DNA of 43,163 nt from Clostridiales bacterium (GCA_015055835.1 SVHJ01000010.1:1-43163); one strand, 5' to 3'; shown: positions 33,137-42,198, counted from the stretch's first letter. Notes: generated by a model not told the origin, from the sequence alone. Numbers and translations are program-made.

Positions 33137-33165
33137 ATTTTACCATTTATATTTAACTATGTCAA
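33137..33165 (-). promoter_or_regulatory. Sigma-A promoter of rpmG-secE-nusG-rplK-rplA
   Basis: Consensus TTGACA (33160-33165) and TAAAAT (33137-33142) with 17 bases between. Upstream, 33166-33280 is AT-rich with no gene. Confidence 0.85.
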
Positions 33166-33280
33166 GTTTTTTTCACAATTTTTAAGGGTTTTTTACATTT
33201 TTTATGAAGTTTTTTAAAGGTTTTTCCATATATTGTGCCTTTAAAAAAGATAGCCACTAACGGGTTAGATTTTTGCATAA

Positions 33281-33308
33281 AAAAACGCCCCTTTTTAGAG
33301 GCGTTTTT
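33281..33308 (-). terminator. Intrinsic terminator after rubrerythrin
   Basis: The stem AAAAACGCC with its complement GGCGTTTTT, a T-rich loop and a U run lies 17 bases after the stop at 33326. Confidence 0.85.
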
Positions 33309-33325
33309 AGAATTGCTTTTTAATT

Positions 33326-33862
33326 TTAATAATTTTCTAAATGAATTTCAAAATATGCTTTAGGGTGAGCACAAGTTGGGCAAAGTTCAGGCGCTTTTGT
33401 ACCAACGATAATATGTCCACAGTTTCTGCATTCCCATACTTTTACTTCGCTCTTTTCAAATACGGTAGCTGTTTCCACGTTATTAAGTAGCGCTCTGTAT
33501 CTTTCTTCGTGATGTTTTTCAATTGCCGCTACTAAACGGAATTTAGCTGCTAATTCTTTAAAACCTTCTGCTTCAGCGTCTTTAGCAAAGTTTTCATACA
33601 TATCAGTCCATTCGTAGTTTTCCCCTTCAGCTGCGTGAAGTAAGTTTTCAGCAGTATTACCGATACCTTGTAATTCTTTTAGCCAAAGTTTAGCGTGTTC
33701 CTTTTCGTTTTCAGCAGTTTTTAAGAATAATGCTGAAATTTGTTCATATCCTTCCTTTTTAGCAACTGATGCAAAGTAAGTATATTTATTTCTAGCTTGT
33801 GATTCGCCAGCAAAAGCAGCTTCTAAATTTTTTTCTGTCTTGGTTCCACTATACTTATTCAT
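33326..33862 (-). CDS. rbr: Rubrerythrin
   Basis: This cytoplasmic diiron protein reduces hydrogen peroxide in anaerobes. The 178-residue product has the ferritin-like four-helix part with two E-x-x-x/E-x-x-H iron motifs ([44 protein letters not shown]). A C-terminal rubredoxin-like domain has ECRNCG and CPTCAH. It is a single-gene unit with its own promoter and terminator. Confidence 0.95.
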   Translation of the reverse strand: MNKYSGTKTEKNLEAAFAGESQARNKYTYFASVAKKEGYEQISALFLKTAENEKEHAKLWLKELQGIGNTAENLLHAAEGENYEWTDMYENFAKDAEAEGFKELAAKFRLVAAIEKHHEERYRALLNNVETATVFEKSEVKVWECRNCGHIIVGTKAPELCPTCAHPKAYFEIHLENY

Positions 33863-33892
33863 AATTTTTCTCCTTTTTTATTGATTACGCTT

Positions 33893-33921
33893 ATTATATA
33901 ATAACTTTTTTTGTTTTTCAA
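33893..33921 (-). promoter_or_regulatory. Promoter of rubrerythrin
   Basis: TTGAAA (33916-33921) and TATAAT (33893-33898) with 17 bases between. A 14-base AT palindrome overlaps the -10. Confidence 0.7.
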
Positions 33922-34019
33922 TAACAAAATATAAAATTTTTTATTTTTTTAAGGAATTTTTAAGTTTTTAGTGCTATACTATATTAGTATACTTAATAAT
34001 ATTCTAAACAGGTGATGAA

Positions 34020-34772
34020 ATGGACTTTAAGCAAAAGAAAAAAAGAGTAGGTTATATGCGTTTTTTAAAATGGCTTATGAAAAGCCGTTATAAACAACCG
34101 GCTTTTATCTACGTTGATGAAAAGTTTGATGACGGAACAATAATTTTAAGTAACCACGAAGGAACCGACGCCCCTATGGCTATCGAAATTTATTTTGACC
34201 GTGCTATTAGAATGTGGGGCACTGGAGAAATGAATAGTGGACTTAAAAGACTTTATAAATATCAAACTAAAGTTTATTACCACGAAAAAAAGGGTTGGAA
34301 TTTAACTTTGGCAAGATTATTTTGTCTATTAGCAAGCCCTTTAACATATTTATTTTATAACGGGTTTGACTTAATTTCAGTTTTCCCTAACGCAAAGTTT
34401 ATAACAACTCTTCGTGAAAGTTTGAAAGCACTTGATGAAAAGGATAATATTTTAATATTCCCTGAAGGTTCTTCTGAAGGATACTTAGAAGAATTAAAAG
34501 GCTTTTTTGCAGGATTTATAACCATTTGCGAAACGGGATTAAAAAAAGGTAAAGATATCCCTTTAACCACTGCTTATTATAGAAAAAAAGATAACGTTTA
34601 CTTCTTTGATAAACCGATTTTGTATAGCGAACTAAAAAAGATTTGTTCTACTAAAGAAGAAATGTGCGACTATATGTGTAGTCGCTGTAATGCGCTAAAC
34701 AAAATAACGCTTAATGAAGAAACTATTAAAAACGCCCAAAACAAAGACGGCGTAGTTATAACGCTAAACTAA
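34020..34772 (+). CDS. PlsC-like acyltransferase (LPLAT superfamily)
   Basis: The 250-residue protein resembles 1-acylglycerol-3-phosphate acyltransferases. The catalytic motif appears as SNHEGTDAP with His46 and Asp50, one residue shorter than the usual H-x4-D, which is unusual. FPEGSSEG (Glu149-Gly150) fits the phosphate-binding EGxR/EGT motif, and PLTTAYYRK fits motif IV. A hydrophobic segment lies near residues 105-125. Phospholipid synthesis or a related acyl transfer is likely; the acceptor is unknown. It is a single-gene unit on the plus strand. An extended -10 element, TGCTATACT, lies at 33972-33980. Confidence 0.75.
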   Translation: MDFKQKKKRVGYMRFLKWLMKSRYKQPAFIYVDEKFDDGTIILSNHEGTDAPMAIEIYFDRAIRMWGTGEMNSGLKRLYKYQTKVYYHEKKGWNLTLARLFCLLASPLTYLFYNGFDLISVFPNAKFITTLRESLKALDEKDNILIFPEGSSEGYLEELKGFFAGFITICETGLKKGKDIPLTTAYYRKKDNVYFFDKPILYSELKKICSTKEEMCDYMCSRCNALNKITLNEETIKNAQNKDGVVITLN

Positions 34773-34785
34773 ATCAAATTAAATT

Positions 34786-34815
34786 AAAAAGAGCAAACTA
34801 AGTTTGCTCTTTTTT
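34786..34815. terminator. Bidirectional terminator between the acyltransferase and malic enzyme genes
   Basis: The stem AAAAAGAGCAAACT and its complement, with A and T runs on both sides, serve two converging genes. Confidence 0.85.
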
Positions 34816-34830
34816 TATTTATTAACACCT

Positions 34831-36003
34831 TTATATTCTATTTACACCCGTTTTTTTAGCGGCGGTGGTTACTGCTTTAGCAACCTCTACAGCCACCCTT
34901 TTATCAAGTGCGTTTGGAATTATATTATCTTCTCTTAAATCTTTTTCATCAATTAAGTTAGCAAGTGCAAAAGAACAAGCAACCTTCATTTCTTCGTTAA
35001 TAGTGGTCGCCCTTGAGTCAAGCGCACCCCTAAAAATACCAGGGAAGGCTAAAACGTTGTTTATTTGGTTAGGGAAGTCTGACCTACCCGTACCAACAAC
35101 TCTTGCCCCTGCTTTTAGTGCTAAGTCAGGCATAATTTCAGGCGTAGGGTTAGCCATAGGGAAAACGATAGCATCACTATTCATTGACTTAATCATTTCT
35201 TCACTAACGATATTAGGAGCGCTAACACCGATAAACACGTCAGCCCCGTCAAAAGCCTCTTTTAAGCCACCCTTTACCATTTCTTTATTAGTAAGTTTTG
35301 CAATTTCTTTATGCGCTTTACTTAAACTTTCATCACCATCACAAATAATGCCGAATTTATCAACCATTATAATGTTTTTAACGCCGATATTAAGTAAATG
35401 TTTACAAATTGCAATACCAGCAGACCCTGCACCGTTTATTACAACTTTAACTAAAGCGATATTCTTTTTAACAACCTTTAAGGCATTAATTAAAGCAGCA
35501 GCAACAACTATTGCCGTACCGTGTTGGTCGTCGTGGAAAACTGGTATGTCTAAAACTTCTTTTAACCTTTTTTCTATTTCAAAACAGCGTGGTGCAGAAA
35601 TATCTTCTAAATTTATTCCACCAAAAGAGCCGGAAATAAGTTCAATAGTTCTAACAATTTCATCAACGTCTTTTGACTTTACGCAAATAGGAAAGGCATC
35701 AACGTCAGCAAACTCTTTAAATAAAGCGCACTTGCCCTCCATAACGGGCATACCAGCAAGTGGGCCTATATCCCCAAGTCCTAAAACGGCAGTACCGTCG
35801 GTTATAACGGCAACTAAATTAGAGCGTCTAGTTAATTCAAAAGACTTACTTTCATCTTTATTTATAACAAGGCAAGGCTCTGCAACCCCTGGAGTATATG
35901 CTAAAGAAAGGTCTTCTTTTGAGTTTATTTTTGCCCTTGAAATTACTTCAATTTTGCCCTTCCACTCAAAATGCTTTTTTAGTGATTCTTCCTTTACGTT
36001 CAT
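34831..36003 (-). CDS. NAD(P)-dependent malic enzyme
   Basis: It decarboxylates malate to pyruvate in the cytoplasm. The 390-residue short form lacks a phosphotransacetylase domain. Motifs are LSLAYTPGVAEPC, VAVITDGTAVLGLGDIGPLAGMPVMEGK, PVFHDDQHGTAIVVAAAL with the metal-binding Asp residues, and the Rossmann motif VVINGAGSAGIAICKHL. It starts two bases after the fumC stop. Fumarase and malic enzyme thus form a C4-acid unit leading from fumarate to pyruvate. Confidence 0.95.
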   Translation of the reverse strand: MNVKEESLKKHFEWKGKIEVISRAKINSKEDLSLAYTPGVAEPCLVINKDESKSFELTRRSNLVAVITDGTAVLGLGDIGPLAGMPVMEGKCALFKEFADVDAFPICVKSKDVDEIVRTIELISGSFGGINLEDISAPRCFEIEKRLKEVLDIPVFHDDQHGTAIVVAAALINALKVVKKNIALVKVVINGAGSAGIAICKHLLNIGVKNIIMVDKFGIICDGDESLSKAHKEIAKLTNKEMVKGGLKEAFDGADVFIGVSAPNIVSEEMIKSMNSDAIVFPMANPTPEIMPDLALKAGARVVGTGRSDFPNQINNVLAFPGIFRGALDSRATTINEEMKVACSFALANLIDEKDLREDNIIPNALDKRVAVEVAKAVTTAAKKTGVNRI

Positions 36004-36005
36004 TA

Positions 36006-37379
36006 TTAAATCATCTCCTCTGGATGAAAGTATTTATCAAATTCTTCTTCCGTAAGGTATCCAAGCGAAAGAGTTGCTTCCTTTAGTGAAAGATTTTTTT
36101 GGTGAGCAAGTTTAGCAATTTTTGCACACTTTTCATACCCGATATATGGCGAAAGAGCCGTTACCAACATAAGTGAGTTAGTCAAGTTTTCCTTCATCTT
36201 TTTTTTGTTTGCTTTTATACCTTTTACGCAATTTTCCGTAAAAGAATACATACCGTCAGCTAGTAAAATTGCAGACTGAACGAAGTTGTAAATTATAACA
36301 GGCATAAACACGTTAAGTTCAAAATTCCCTTGTGATGCAGAAAAACTAATAGTCGTGTCGTTACCTAAAACTTCTACGGCTATCATAGAGATTGCTTCAC
36401 ATTGAGTAGGGTTAACCTTGCCTGGCATTATTGATGAACCAGGTTCGTTTTCTGGTATAGAAATTTCCCCTAAGCCACATCTTGGACCACTAGCAAGCCA
36501 TTTTATATCGTTAGCAATTTTCATTAAATCAACGGCTAAAGCCTTTAACGCGCCGTGCGCATAAACCATTTCATCTTTAGAAGTTAATGCGTGGAACTTG
36601 TTTTTTGCAGGTTTAAATTTATAACCGGTTATTGCGTAAAGTTCTTCGCAAACGGCTACGTCAAAACCTTTAGGTGCGTTTAATCCAGTACCAACTGCCG
36701 TGCCACCTATCGCTAAAGAAAGTAGGTGCTTTCTTGCTTCTAAAATAAGTTCTAAGTCCTTTTCAAGCGAACTTCTCCATCCACTAATTTCTTGTGAAAA
36801 CGAAATAGGCGTTGCATCTTGAAGATGCGTTCTGCCACTTTTTACAACTTTTTTGTTTTGACTTTCTAACTTTTTAAAAGAGTTTATCAACACTTTTAGT
36901 TCAGTTATAACTTCAGCAAGTTCTAAAACTGCTGAAATATGCATTGCTGAAGGGAAAACGTCGTTAGAACTTTGCGACATATTTATATCGTCGTTAGGGT
37001 GAATAAGGTCTTTTTTTAATAGTTCGTTAGCACGGTTTGCAATAACTTCGTTAACGTTCATATTAGTTTGCGTACCACTACCCGTTTGCCATACTGATAA
37101 AGGAAATTCCGTGTAAAGTAGTTCGCCATTTAAAATATCACCTATAATAACAGTTTCAATGGCTCTTAACTTTTCATCAGTCATTTTATCATTTTTTAGT
37201 TTGTTGTTTACCCTTGCTGACGCAAGTTTAATTACTGAAAGCGCGTAAATTAAACTTTCAGGCATAGTTTCCGTGCCTATTGCAAAATTTTCATAACTTC
37301 TTTGCGTTTGTGCGCCCCAGTACTTGTCTTTTGGCACTTTTACTTCCCCCATAGAGTCGTGCATAATACGATAATCCAT
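36006..37379 (-). CDS. fumC: Class II fumarate hydratase
   Basis: It interconverts fumarate and malate without an iron cluster. I place the start at 37379 (MDYRIMHDSMGEVKVP) with AGGAG well spaced, giving 457 residues. The signature GSSIMPGKVNPTQCE is present, with QTGSGTQTNMNVNEVIANRA and GRTHLQDATP. Aspartate ammonia-lyase has similar motifs, but the N-terminus and pairing with malic enzyme favour fumarase. It is the first gene of the two-gene unit. Confidence 0.94.
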   Translation of the reverse strand: MDYRIMHDSMGEVKVPKDKYWGAQTQRSYENFAIGTETMPESLIYALSVIKLASARVNNKLKNDKMTDEKLRAIETVIIGDILNGELLYTEFPLSVWQTGSGTQTNMNVNEVIANRANELLKKDLIHPNDDINMSQSSNDVFPSAMHISAVLELAEVITELKVLINSFKKLESQNKKVVKSGRTHLQDATPISFSQEISGWRSSLEKDLELILEARKHLLSLAIGGTAVGTGLNAPKGFDVAVCEELYAITGYKFKPAKNKFHALTSKDEMVYAHGALKALAVDLMKIANDIKWLASGPRCGLGEISIPENEPGSSIMPGKVNPTQCEAISMIAVEVLGNDTTISFSASQGNFELNVFMPVIIYNFVQSAILLADGMYSFTENCVKGIKANKKKMKENLTNSLMLVTALSPYIGYEKCAKIAKLAHQKNLSLKEATLSLGYLTEEEFDKYFHPEEMI

Positions 37380-37407
37380 ATCTTTTCTCCTAACTTTTGC
37401 TAAATTT

Positions 37408-37436
37408 ATTTTAGCACAATACAAAATCTATTTCAA
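37408..37436 (-). promoter_or_regulatory. Promoter of fumC-malic enzyme
   Basis: TTGAAA (37431-37436) and TAAAAT (37408-37413), spaced 17 bases. Confidence 0.75.
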
Positions 37437-37481
37437 GTAAATAAATAAAGGTGAAAAATTTACTTTAAAAACAAAAAAACA

Positions 37482-37510
37482 TTGCATTTACTTTATGGTT
37501 GCTGTATAAT
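37482..37510 (+). promoter_or_regulatory. Promoter of the DUF4185 lipoprotein gene
   Basis: TTGCAT (37482-37487) and a perfect TATAAT (37505-37510), spaced 17 bases. The ribosome binding site (AGGAT) is weaker than elsewhere in the window. Confidence 0.75.
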
Positions 37511-37554
37511 TGTTTTTGTAAAATAAAGCAATAAAATATTTAATAGGATAAAAA

Positions 37555-39606
37555 ATGAAAAGGAAATTTTTACTGGTTTTTTTAAGCATAGTTTTTGTGT
37601 TGACAAGTTCTCTTTCTGCTTGTAAAAAACCACACGTTTGTACTTTTGACCAAAAAGTAGCAAGTGAAGTATATTTACATAAATCTGCAGACTGTTTAAA
37701 TAAAGCAACCTACTATTATTCTTGTATTTGTGGAAAAAACAATGAAAACTTTTTTGAATATGGTGATGCGCTTAATCATAATTTTGCTATCTATTCTTCA
37801 AATAACGATGCAACGTGTCTTTCTAACGGTACTGAAAGCGCAAAGTGTACTAGATGTGATGAAATTGACGTAAGGGAAGAACTTGATTCAATTCTATCAC
37901 ATAGTTTTACGGAAGAAATTGTAGATGAAAAATACCTAGTTTCAAACGCAACGTGTATTAAAAGGGCCGTTTACAATAAATCTTGCGTTTGTGGTAAAAA
38001 GGGCGACAAAACTTTTGAAACAGGTGGACTTAGTGGTCACAAATATGGAAGTTTAATAAAAGGCGAACCTGCAACTGAAGAAAAATCTGGCATAAAAGAC
38101 CATTATAAATGTGGAGTTTGTAAAAAATATTTCGACGCTAATAAAAATCAAATTCTTGATATAACTATCCCTAAAAAAGTAATCATTAAAGGGGTAACGG
38201 GCGCTACGCAAAATTCTTTAATTACAGGTTATCAAACTACTTTAACTGAAGATTATATAGCAACGATAAAAGAAACAAATTATATTATTGAAAAAGGTTC
38301 CGTTGTCGGTTTTAACTCAACAAACTCAAAACTTTGTAAATCGGTTAATTTTGGTTCAGCCGACCTTGGTATCCCTATTTACGATGCTAATAAAGATGAA
38401 ATGTTAATGGTTTGGGGTGATACTTTTAGTACTCACGGACACGGCTCTACTTCTGCTTGGACGGGGTTTGTTACTAACAACGGAAATCAATCTAGACATT
38501 GGAACAATATGACTCTTGCTAAATCAAACGACGTAACTTACGAAAGTTTAGAAAACGGTTTTAATATTTCTGCCTTTTTAACTGGTACAAATTTTTCAGG
38601 CGAGGCTTTAAAAAACGGTGTGTGGGCAGACGGCGTAAACACCTTTGGCCAAATTGCTTCCCCTATACATAGAGTAACTAGTGGCGATAAAGAAACTTCA
38701 AAACTTTCAACGGGTGGATTAGTTGTAAACGGAACTATCTATCTATTTTATAGTTCAAACGGTGGTGCTGTTTCAACAACCTTCCACTATTCTGGTTGCG
38801 TTAAGTCAACTGACGGTGGTAAAAATTGGGAAAGAGTTCAAGATTTAACTTGGTGTGCATATGATACTAACGAACTTGCAATTGTGGAAAATAACGGCGA
38901 AGAAGACGTTGTAATAAAAGACGGAATTAAAAATCTTACGGAATATCAAAAATACGTTGGTTTTAATACTGATACTGAAATAAACGCTCATACAGCTTGG
39001 CACTTTACTCAAATGACACCCGTTCAAGATACCGTTGATGACGGAAGATATCAATACTTTTACGGTCAAGGTGGATATAGACAAGATAGCGTTTATATGG
39101 CAAGGGTGTTAAAAGAAAATTTAGAAGACTTTTCTTCTTACGAATATTTTAGTGGAAGAGATGAAGACGGTAATACAATTTGGGTAAAAAATGCAAAAGA
39201 GGCAAAGCCTTTAATTGAACTTGATGAAAAGGCTAACGGTGGATACGGTGCAAGTAATATTTCTTGTGCCTATAACGAAAAATTAAGAAAATGGATGTTT
39301 ACAGGTTCAATAGACCCTGTTGGCGAAGAATCTTTTTCAGTAAGAATTATGTTTGCTGACACTATTGACGGTGTTTACTCAAATAGTATGAAACTACTTG
39401 TTGACGGAGTAGAGGGCTTTAATAATTACGCTCCACCAAAAGGCTATCCGTTTACAGGATACGTAAAGGGTGCTTTACAACCATACGGAGCATACTTAAG
39501 TTCAAAGTGGATATCAGATGACGGATTAAGTTTTTATTGTGTGTTAAGTCAATATAACGATTGTTATAACGTTTCTTTATTAAAAGTAACTTTAGACGCT
39601 GAATAA
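37555..39606 (+). CDS. Surface lipoprotein with Cys-repeat region and DUF4185 domain
   Basis: The 683-residue exported lipoprotein has a lipobox at LSAC (Cys23). Residues about 28-205 hold three imperfect repeats with paired cysteines (SCICGK, KCTRC, SCVCGK, KCGVCK), each ending GHxY- or SHSF-like, as in zinc-ribbon-like surface repeats. The rest, from about residue 245, matches DUF4185, a beta-propeller-like domain related to sialidase folds. It has DEMLMVWGDTFSTHGHG, TGGLVVNGTIYLFYSS and WMFTGSIDP. Carbohydrate recognition or hydrolysis is possible, but DUF4185 has no settled activity. It is a single-gene unit. Confidence 0.8.
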   Translation: MKRKFLLVFLSIVFVLTSSLSACKKPHVCTFDQKVASEVYLHKSADCLNKATYYYSCICGKNNENFFEYGDALNHNFAIYSSNNDATCLSNGTESAKCTRCDEIDVREELDSILSHSFTEEIVDEKYLVSNATCIKRAVYNKSCVCGKKGDKTFETGGLSGHKYGSLIKGEPATEEKSGIKDHYKCGVCKKYFDANKNQILDITIPKKVIIKGVTGATQNSLITGYQTTLTEDYIATIKETNYIIEKGSVVGFNSTNSKLCKSVNFGSADLGIPIYDANKDEMLMVWGDTFSTHGHGSTSAWTGFVTNNGNQSRHWNNMTLAKSNDVTYESLENGFNISAFLTGTNFSGEALKNGVWADGVNTFGQIASPIHRVTSGDKETSKLSTGGLVVNGTIYLFYSSNGGAVSTTFHYSGCVKSTDGGKNWERVQDLTWCAYDTNELAIVENNGEEDVVIKDGIKNLTEYQKYVGFNTDTEINAHTAWHFTQMTPVQDTVDDGRYQYFYGQGGYRQDSVYMARVLKENLEDFSSYEYFSGRDEDGNTIWVKNAKEAKPLIELDEKANGGYGASNISCAYNEKLRKWMFTGSIDPVGEESFSVRIMFADTIDGVYSNSMKLLVDGVEGFNNYAPPKGYPFTGYVKGALQPYGAYLSSKWISDDGLSFYCVLSQYNDCYNVSLLKVTLDAE

Positions 39607-39623
39607 AAAATTATTGAAAAATT

Positions 39624-39651
39624 AAAAACACCGACAATTGTCGGTGTTTTT
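39624..39651. terminator. Bidirectional terminator between the DUF4185 and mazG genes
   Basis: The stem AAAAACACCGAC with its complement and loop AATT serves both converging genes. Confidence 0.85.
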
Positions 39652-39659
39652 TTGTACTT

Positions 39660-40079
39660 TTATTTAGACTTTTTTTCAATTTCTTTTACCTTTTTCCAAA
39701 GTGCAAGGGCTTCTTTGTCGTTGGTTGGCCTTTTTTCGTCCCCAAAAACGTGTGGATGACGGCGAATTAACTTTTCACACAAAACCTGAACAACGTCGTT
39801 TATATCAAAAAGTTGTTGTTCTTTTGCAATTTCTGCGTTCATAATAACTTGAAGTAGCACGTCCCCTAACTCTTCTTTTAAGTTTTCGTAATCTTTATTG
39901 TCAATTGCCTCTAAAACTTCTTGACTTTCGTTTGCTAAGCAGGTCTTCATACTTTCAAAAGTTTGTGCCCTGTCCCACTCACAACCATCTTTTGAACGAA
40001 GGATAGAAACAATTTCTATAAGTTCCTTTAAGTCGTGCTTATCCTTTTCAATATAAACCTTACCGTTAATCTCTCTCAT
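39660..40079 (-). CDS. mazG: MazG-family nucleotide pyrophosphohydrolase
   Basis: It hydrolyses nucleoside triphosphates to monophosphates and pyrophosphate. The 139-residue product is a single MazG domain, shorter than the two-domain Escherichia coli protein. It has the segment LRSKDGCEWDRAQTFESMKTCLANESQEVLEAID, the metal-binding ExxE pair, then LKEELGDVLLQVIMNAEIA and a C-terminal RHPHVFGDE. It has its own promoter. House-cleaning of abnormal nucleotides is the likely role. Confidence 0.93.
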   Translation of the reverse strand: MREINGKVYIEKDKHDLKELIEIVSILRSKDGCEWDRAQTFESMKTCLANESQEVLEAIDNKDYENLKEELGDVLLQVIMNAEIAKEQQLFDINDVVQVLCEKLIRRHPHVFGDEKRPTNDKEALALWKKVKEIEKKSK

Positions 40080-40097
40080 AATCTACCTCTTTTAGGT

Positions 40098-40126
40098 ATT
40101 ATATTATAATTTTTCTTTTTTGGCAA
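40098..40126 (-). promoter_or_regulatory. Promoter of mazG
   Basis: TTGCCA (40121-40126) and TATAAT (40098-40103), spaced 17 bases. Confidence 0.75.
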
Positions 40127-40140
40127 GATAATATAGTATT

Positions 40141-40171
40141 AAAAAAAGGCATTTAATAAAATGCCTTTTTT
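40141..40171 (-). terminator. Intrinsic terminator after the metallophosphoesterase gene
   Basis: The stem AAAAAAAGGCAT with its complement ATGCCTTTTTT and a U run lies 15 bases after the stop at 40186. Confidence 0.85.
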
Positions 40172-40185
40172 CTTTTTTATACTTG

Positions 40186-42198
40186 TTAATTTGCTTTTTG
40201 AACTGTAAATGATTTTACGTCAAAGCCGTGACCTTGTGCTGCATAAGTATAGAATAAGAATGCAGTTGTATCAGCCGTAGTTGTCATTTCAAATTCATAA
40301 GTCATCCAACCGTTAGCGTCTGGTGTTAAATTCTTTATTGCACTATATACGTTGTTGTTTGCACCACCTTGAGTTTGTAATCTTAAGAAAATTGACTTTG
40401 TTTGACCACTTTGAAGTTCAAAGTTTTCAGTTAATCTAAATACTAACGTAATTTTAATTTTTTCACCAGTTGCAATACTTTCAGCTACACGGAATTTTAA
40501 TGCACGAGTTTTTGATGCTTTTGCTACTCTAAACGCTGCATATTTATCTCCGTTTGCATCTTGTTTTATTTCTGCATCACAGCTACTTTCAGTACCATAA
40601 GTAGATACTAGCGTTACGCCACCTTGATATTGTATGCCAGGACCTTTTACGCTTAAGCCGTTAGCTTCACCATAACCAATTTTATCCCCTGCGTTAAGTG
40701 CGCTAAAATCAGTTGTTGCAGGTAAAATAGTTGCGTTTGATTCTTCTATACTAGTTGTCAACGCACCACTCTTTACTCCCCAACAGTCTACTGCATATAC
40801 CGTAACTTTACATTTTCCAGCATTTACCGTGATATCACACTCATAAGGAGTGGTCATAGTTTCTGTAGGATTAGAGTGAACTGAATAGTCAGTTACGTGC
40901 TTGTTTTCACTAATTAACGCACCCGTTACAGCGTCTTCTACTTTTACTAAATAATGATGAACGAAACTATCGTCAACACCTGCTGGAATAGTAAGTCTTG
41001 CACTAGTTAAACTATCTTGAGAACGTTGAACGCTAAGTTCTCCTAAAAGCGTTGGCGCTTTATTTTCTTCTTTTCTATTTTCAAAATTATATTTTTCTAA
41101 ATGTGATTTGTCAGCCGTTGGATGTGAAATTTCAATAGGAGCACCGTAATGTTCTTCTTTTGCAAAATTTAAACGAGTTGCTCTCATATTTCCATTTCCG
41201 TCTAATTGAATAAGCCAACCAGAAGAAGCTTCCGGTGTGTAATTATAAGGCTTAATAGCACCGTATTCAGTACCTACACTTACTACTGAGCCACAACCAA
41301 ATGCAGTATAATCACCTTGCCATACTGAACGGTCATCGTTTATTGGGAAGTGTGAGTGTCCACTAAAACTTACTGCTTGTGGATACTTTTCTAAAACTGG
41401 TGCTAAAGATTTCGTAGTCCATCTTGAAGTTTCTACTTCGTTTTCATAGTTTTCAGGTTGACTGCCGTAAACGGTATCATACATCATTGGGTGAGTATAA
41501 ATAAATACAAAATCATTAGGATTTTCAGTAGTTATTTCTTCTAACGTTTTATCTAACCAGTCTATTGCTTCTTGTTTAAATGGACAGAAAATTGGGTTTT
41601 TAGTATTACTACCGTCAGGACCATAACCGTAATCAGTTGGTTCCATAAATATCATATGTACGCCCTCAAGCACTATATGACGGTATCCACCACGTGTTAA
41701 ATCCTTTTCAACGTCTGGGAAATATTCATCACCTAAATTCTTATATAAGTTTTCAAGCGTTGCTTCACTATCTGCTCTATAATAACTTTCTGGATACCAA
41801 ACGTCATGGTTACCCGTAGTCATAAAATAGTTTTTACCTACTGAAGTAGTTTCTAACTTTTGTAGTGCGTCTTTTAAATAACCAACTTGACCACTTGTAC
41901 CCGTATTTGTTATATCCCCTGCAACACCGATTGCATCAAGGCCGTCAGCATCTAATTTAGCAGCTTCTGCTAATAAATAATTATATGCCTTGTCGTTCTT
42001 TTCTCTATTATACTTGTAATCTCCTACTGAAGTAAAGTGTACGTCTGAAAGCGAAGCAAATGAGAAAACTATATTGTTTTCATCAAATACCGTTGACGTG
42101 TCTGGACCTGGATCTGGTGTTGGTTGTTTACAAGCAAACAAACTTAATGTTGAGCCCATCATCATTAGTACCAAAATTATGCTTAATAACTTTCTCAT
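40186..42198 (-). CDS. Calcineurin-like metallophosphoesterase lipoprotein with C-terminal beta-rich module
   Basis: The 670-residue surface lipoprotein has its lipid-modified cysteine at residue 23 (LFAC). The phosphoesterase core spans about residues 45-340. Metal-binding motifs appear in order: SDVHF, GDITN, TGNHDVWY, YTHPMM and SGHSHFP. A beta-sandwich domain (about 375-485) follows, and then a beta-rich module (about 505-668) ending GFDVKSFTV. That module is like the modules of the two M14 proteins and the two-module protein. It is lipid-anchored rather than carrying the GGCGS tail. The substrate is unknown; a phosphodiester at the cell surface, such as a wall polymer or nucleotide, is plausible. 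Confidence 0.85.
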   Translation of the reverse strand: MRKLLSIILVLMMMGSTLSLFACKQPTPDPGPDTSTVFDENNIVFSFASLSDVHFTSVGDYKYNREKNDKAYNYLLAEAAKLDADGLDAIGVAGDITNTGTSGQVGYLKDALQKLETTSVGKNYFMTTGNHDVWYPESYYRADSEATLENLYKNLGDEYFPDVEKDLTRGGYRHIVLEGVHMIFMEPTDYGYGPDGSNTKNPIFCPFKQEAIDWLDKTLEEITTENPNDFVFIYTHPMMYDTVYGSQPENYENEVETSRWTTKSLAPVLEKYPQAVSFSGHSHFPINDDRSVWQGDYTAFGCGSVVSVGTEYGAIKPYNYTPEASSGWLIQLDGNGNMRATRLNFAKEEHYGAPIEISHPTADKSHLEKYNFENRKEENKAPTLLGELSVQRSQDSLTSARLTIPAGVDDSFVHHYLVKVEDAVTGALISENKHVTDYSVHSNPTETMTTPYECDITVNAGKCKVTVYAVDCWGVKSGALTTSIEESNATILPATTDFSALNAGDKIGYGEANGLSVKGPGIQYQGGVTLVSTYGTESSCDAEIKQDANGDKYAAFRVAKASKTRALKFRVAESIATGEKIKITLVFRLTENFELQSGQTKSIFLRLQTQGGANNNVYSAIKNLTPDANGWMTYEFEMTTTADTTAFLFYTYAAQGHGFDVKSFTVQKAN

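Noticed and set aside
33891..33904. PerR box at the rubrerythrin promoter
   Set aside because: TTATTATATAATAA is palindromic but does not match TTATAATNATTATAA, and such AT palindromes arise by chance at -10 boxes in AT-rich DNA.
34865..36055. Long open frame (396 codons) on the plus strand opposite malic enzyme
   Set aside because: It is antisense to a well-supported enzyme gene, has low-complexity Ser/Ile/Leu-rich content, and lacks a recognisable domain or ribosome binding site.
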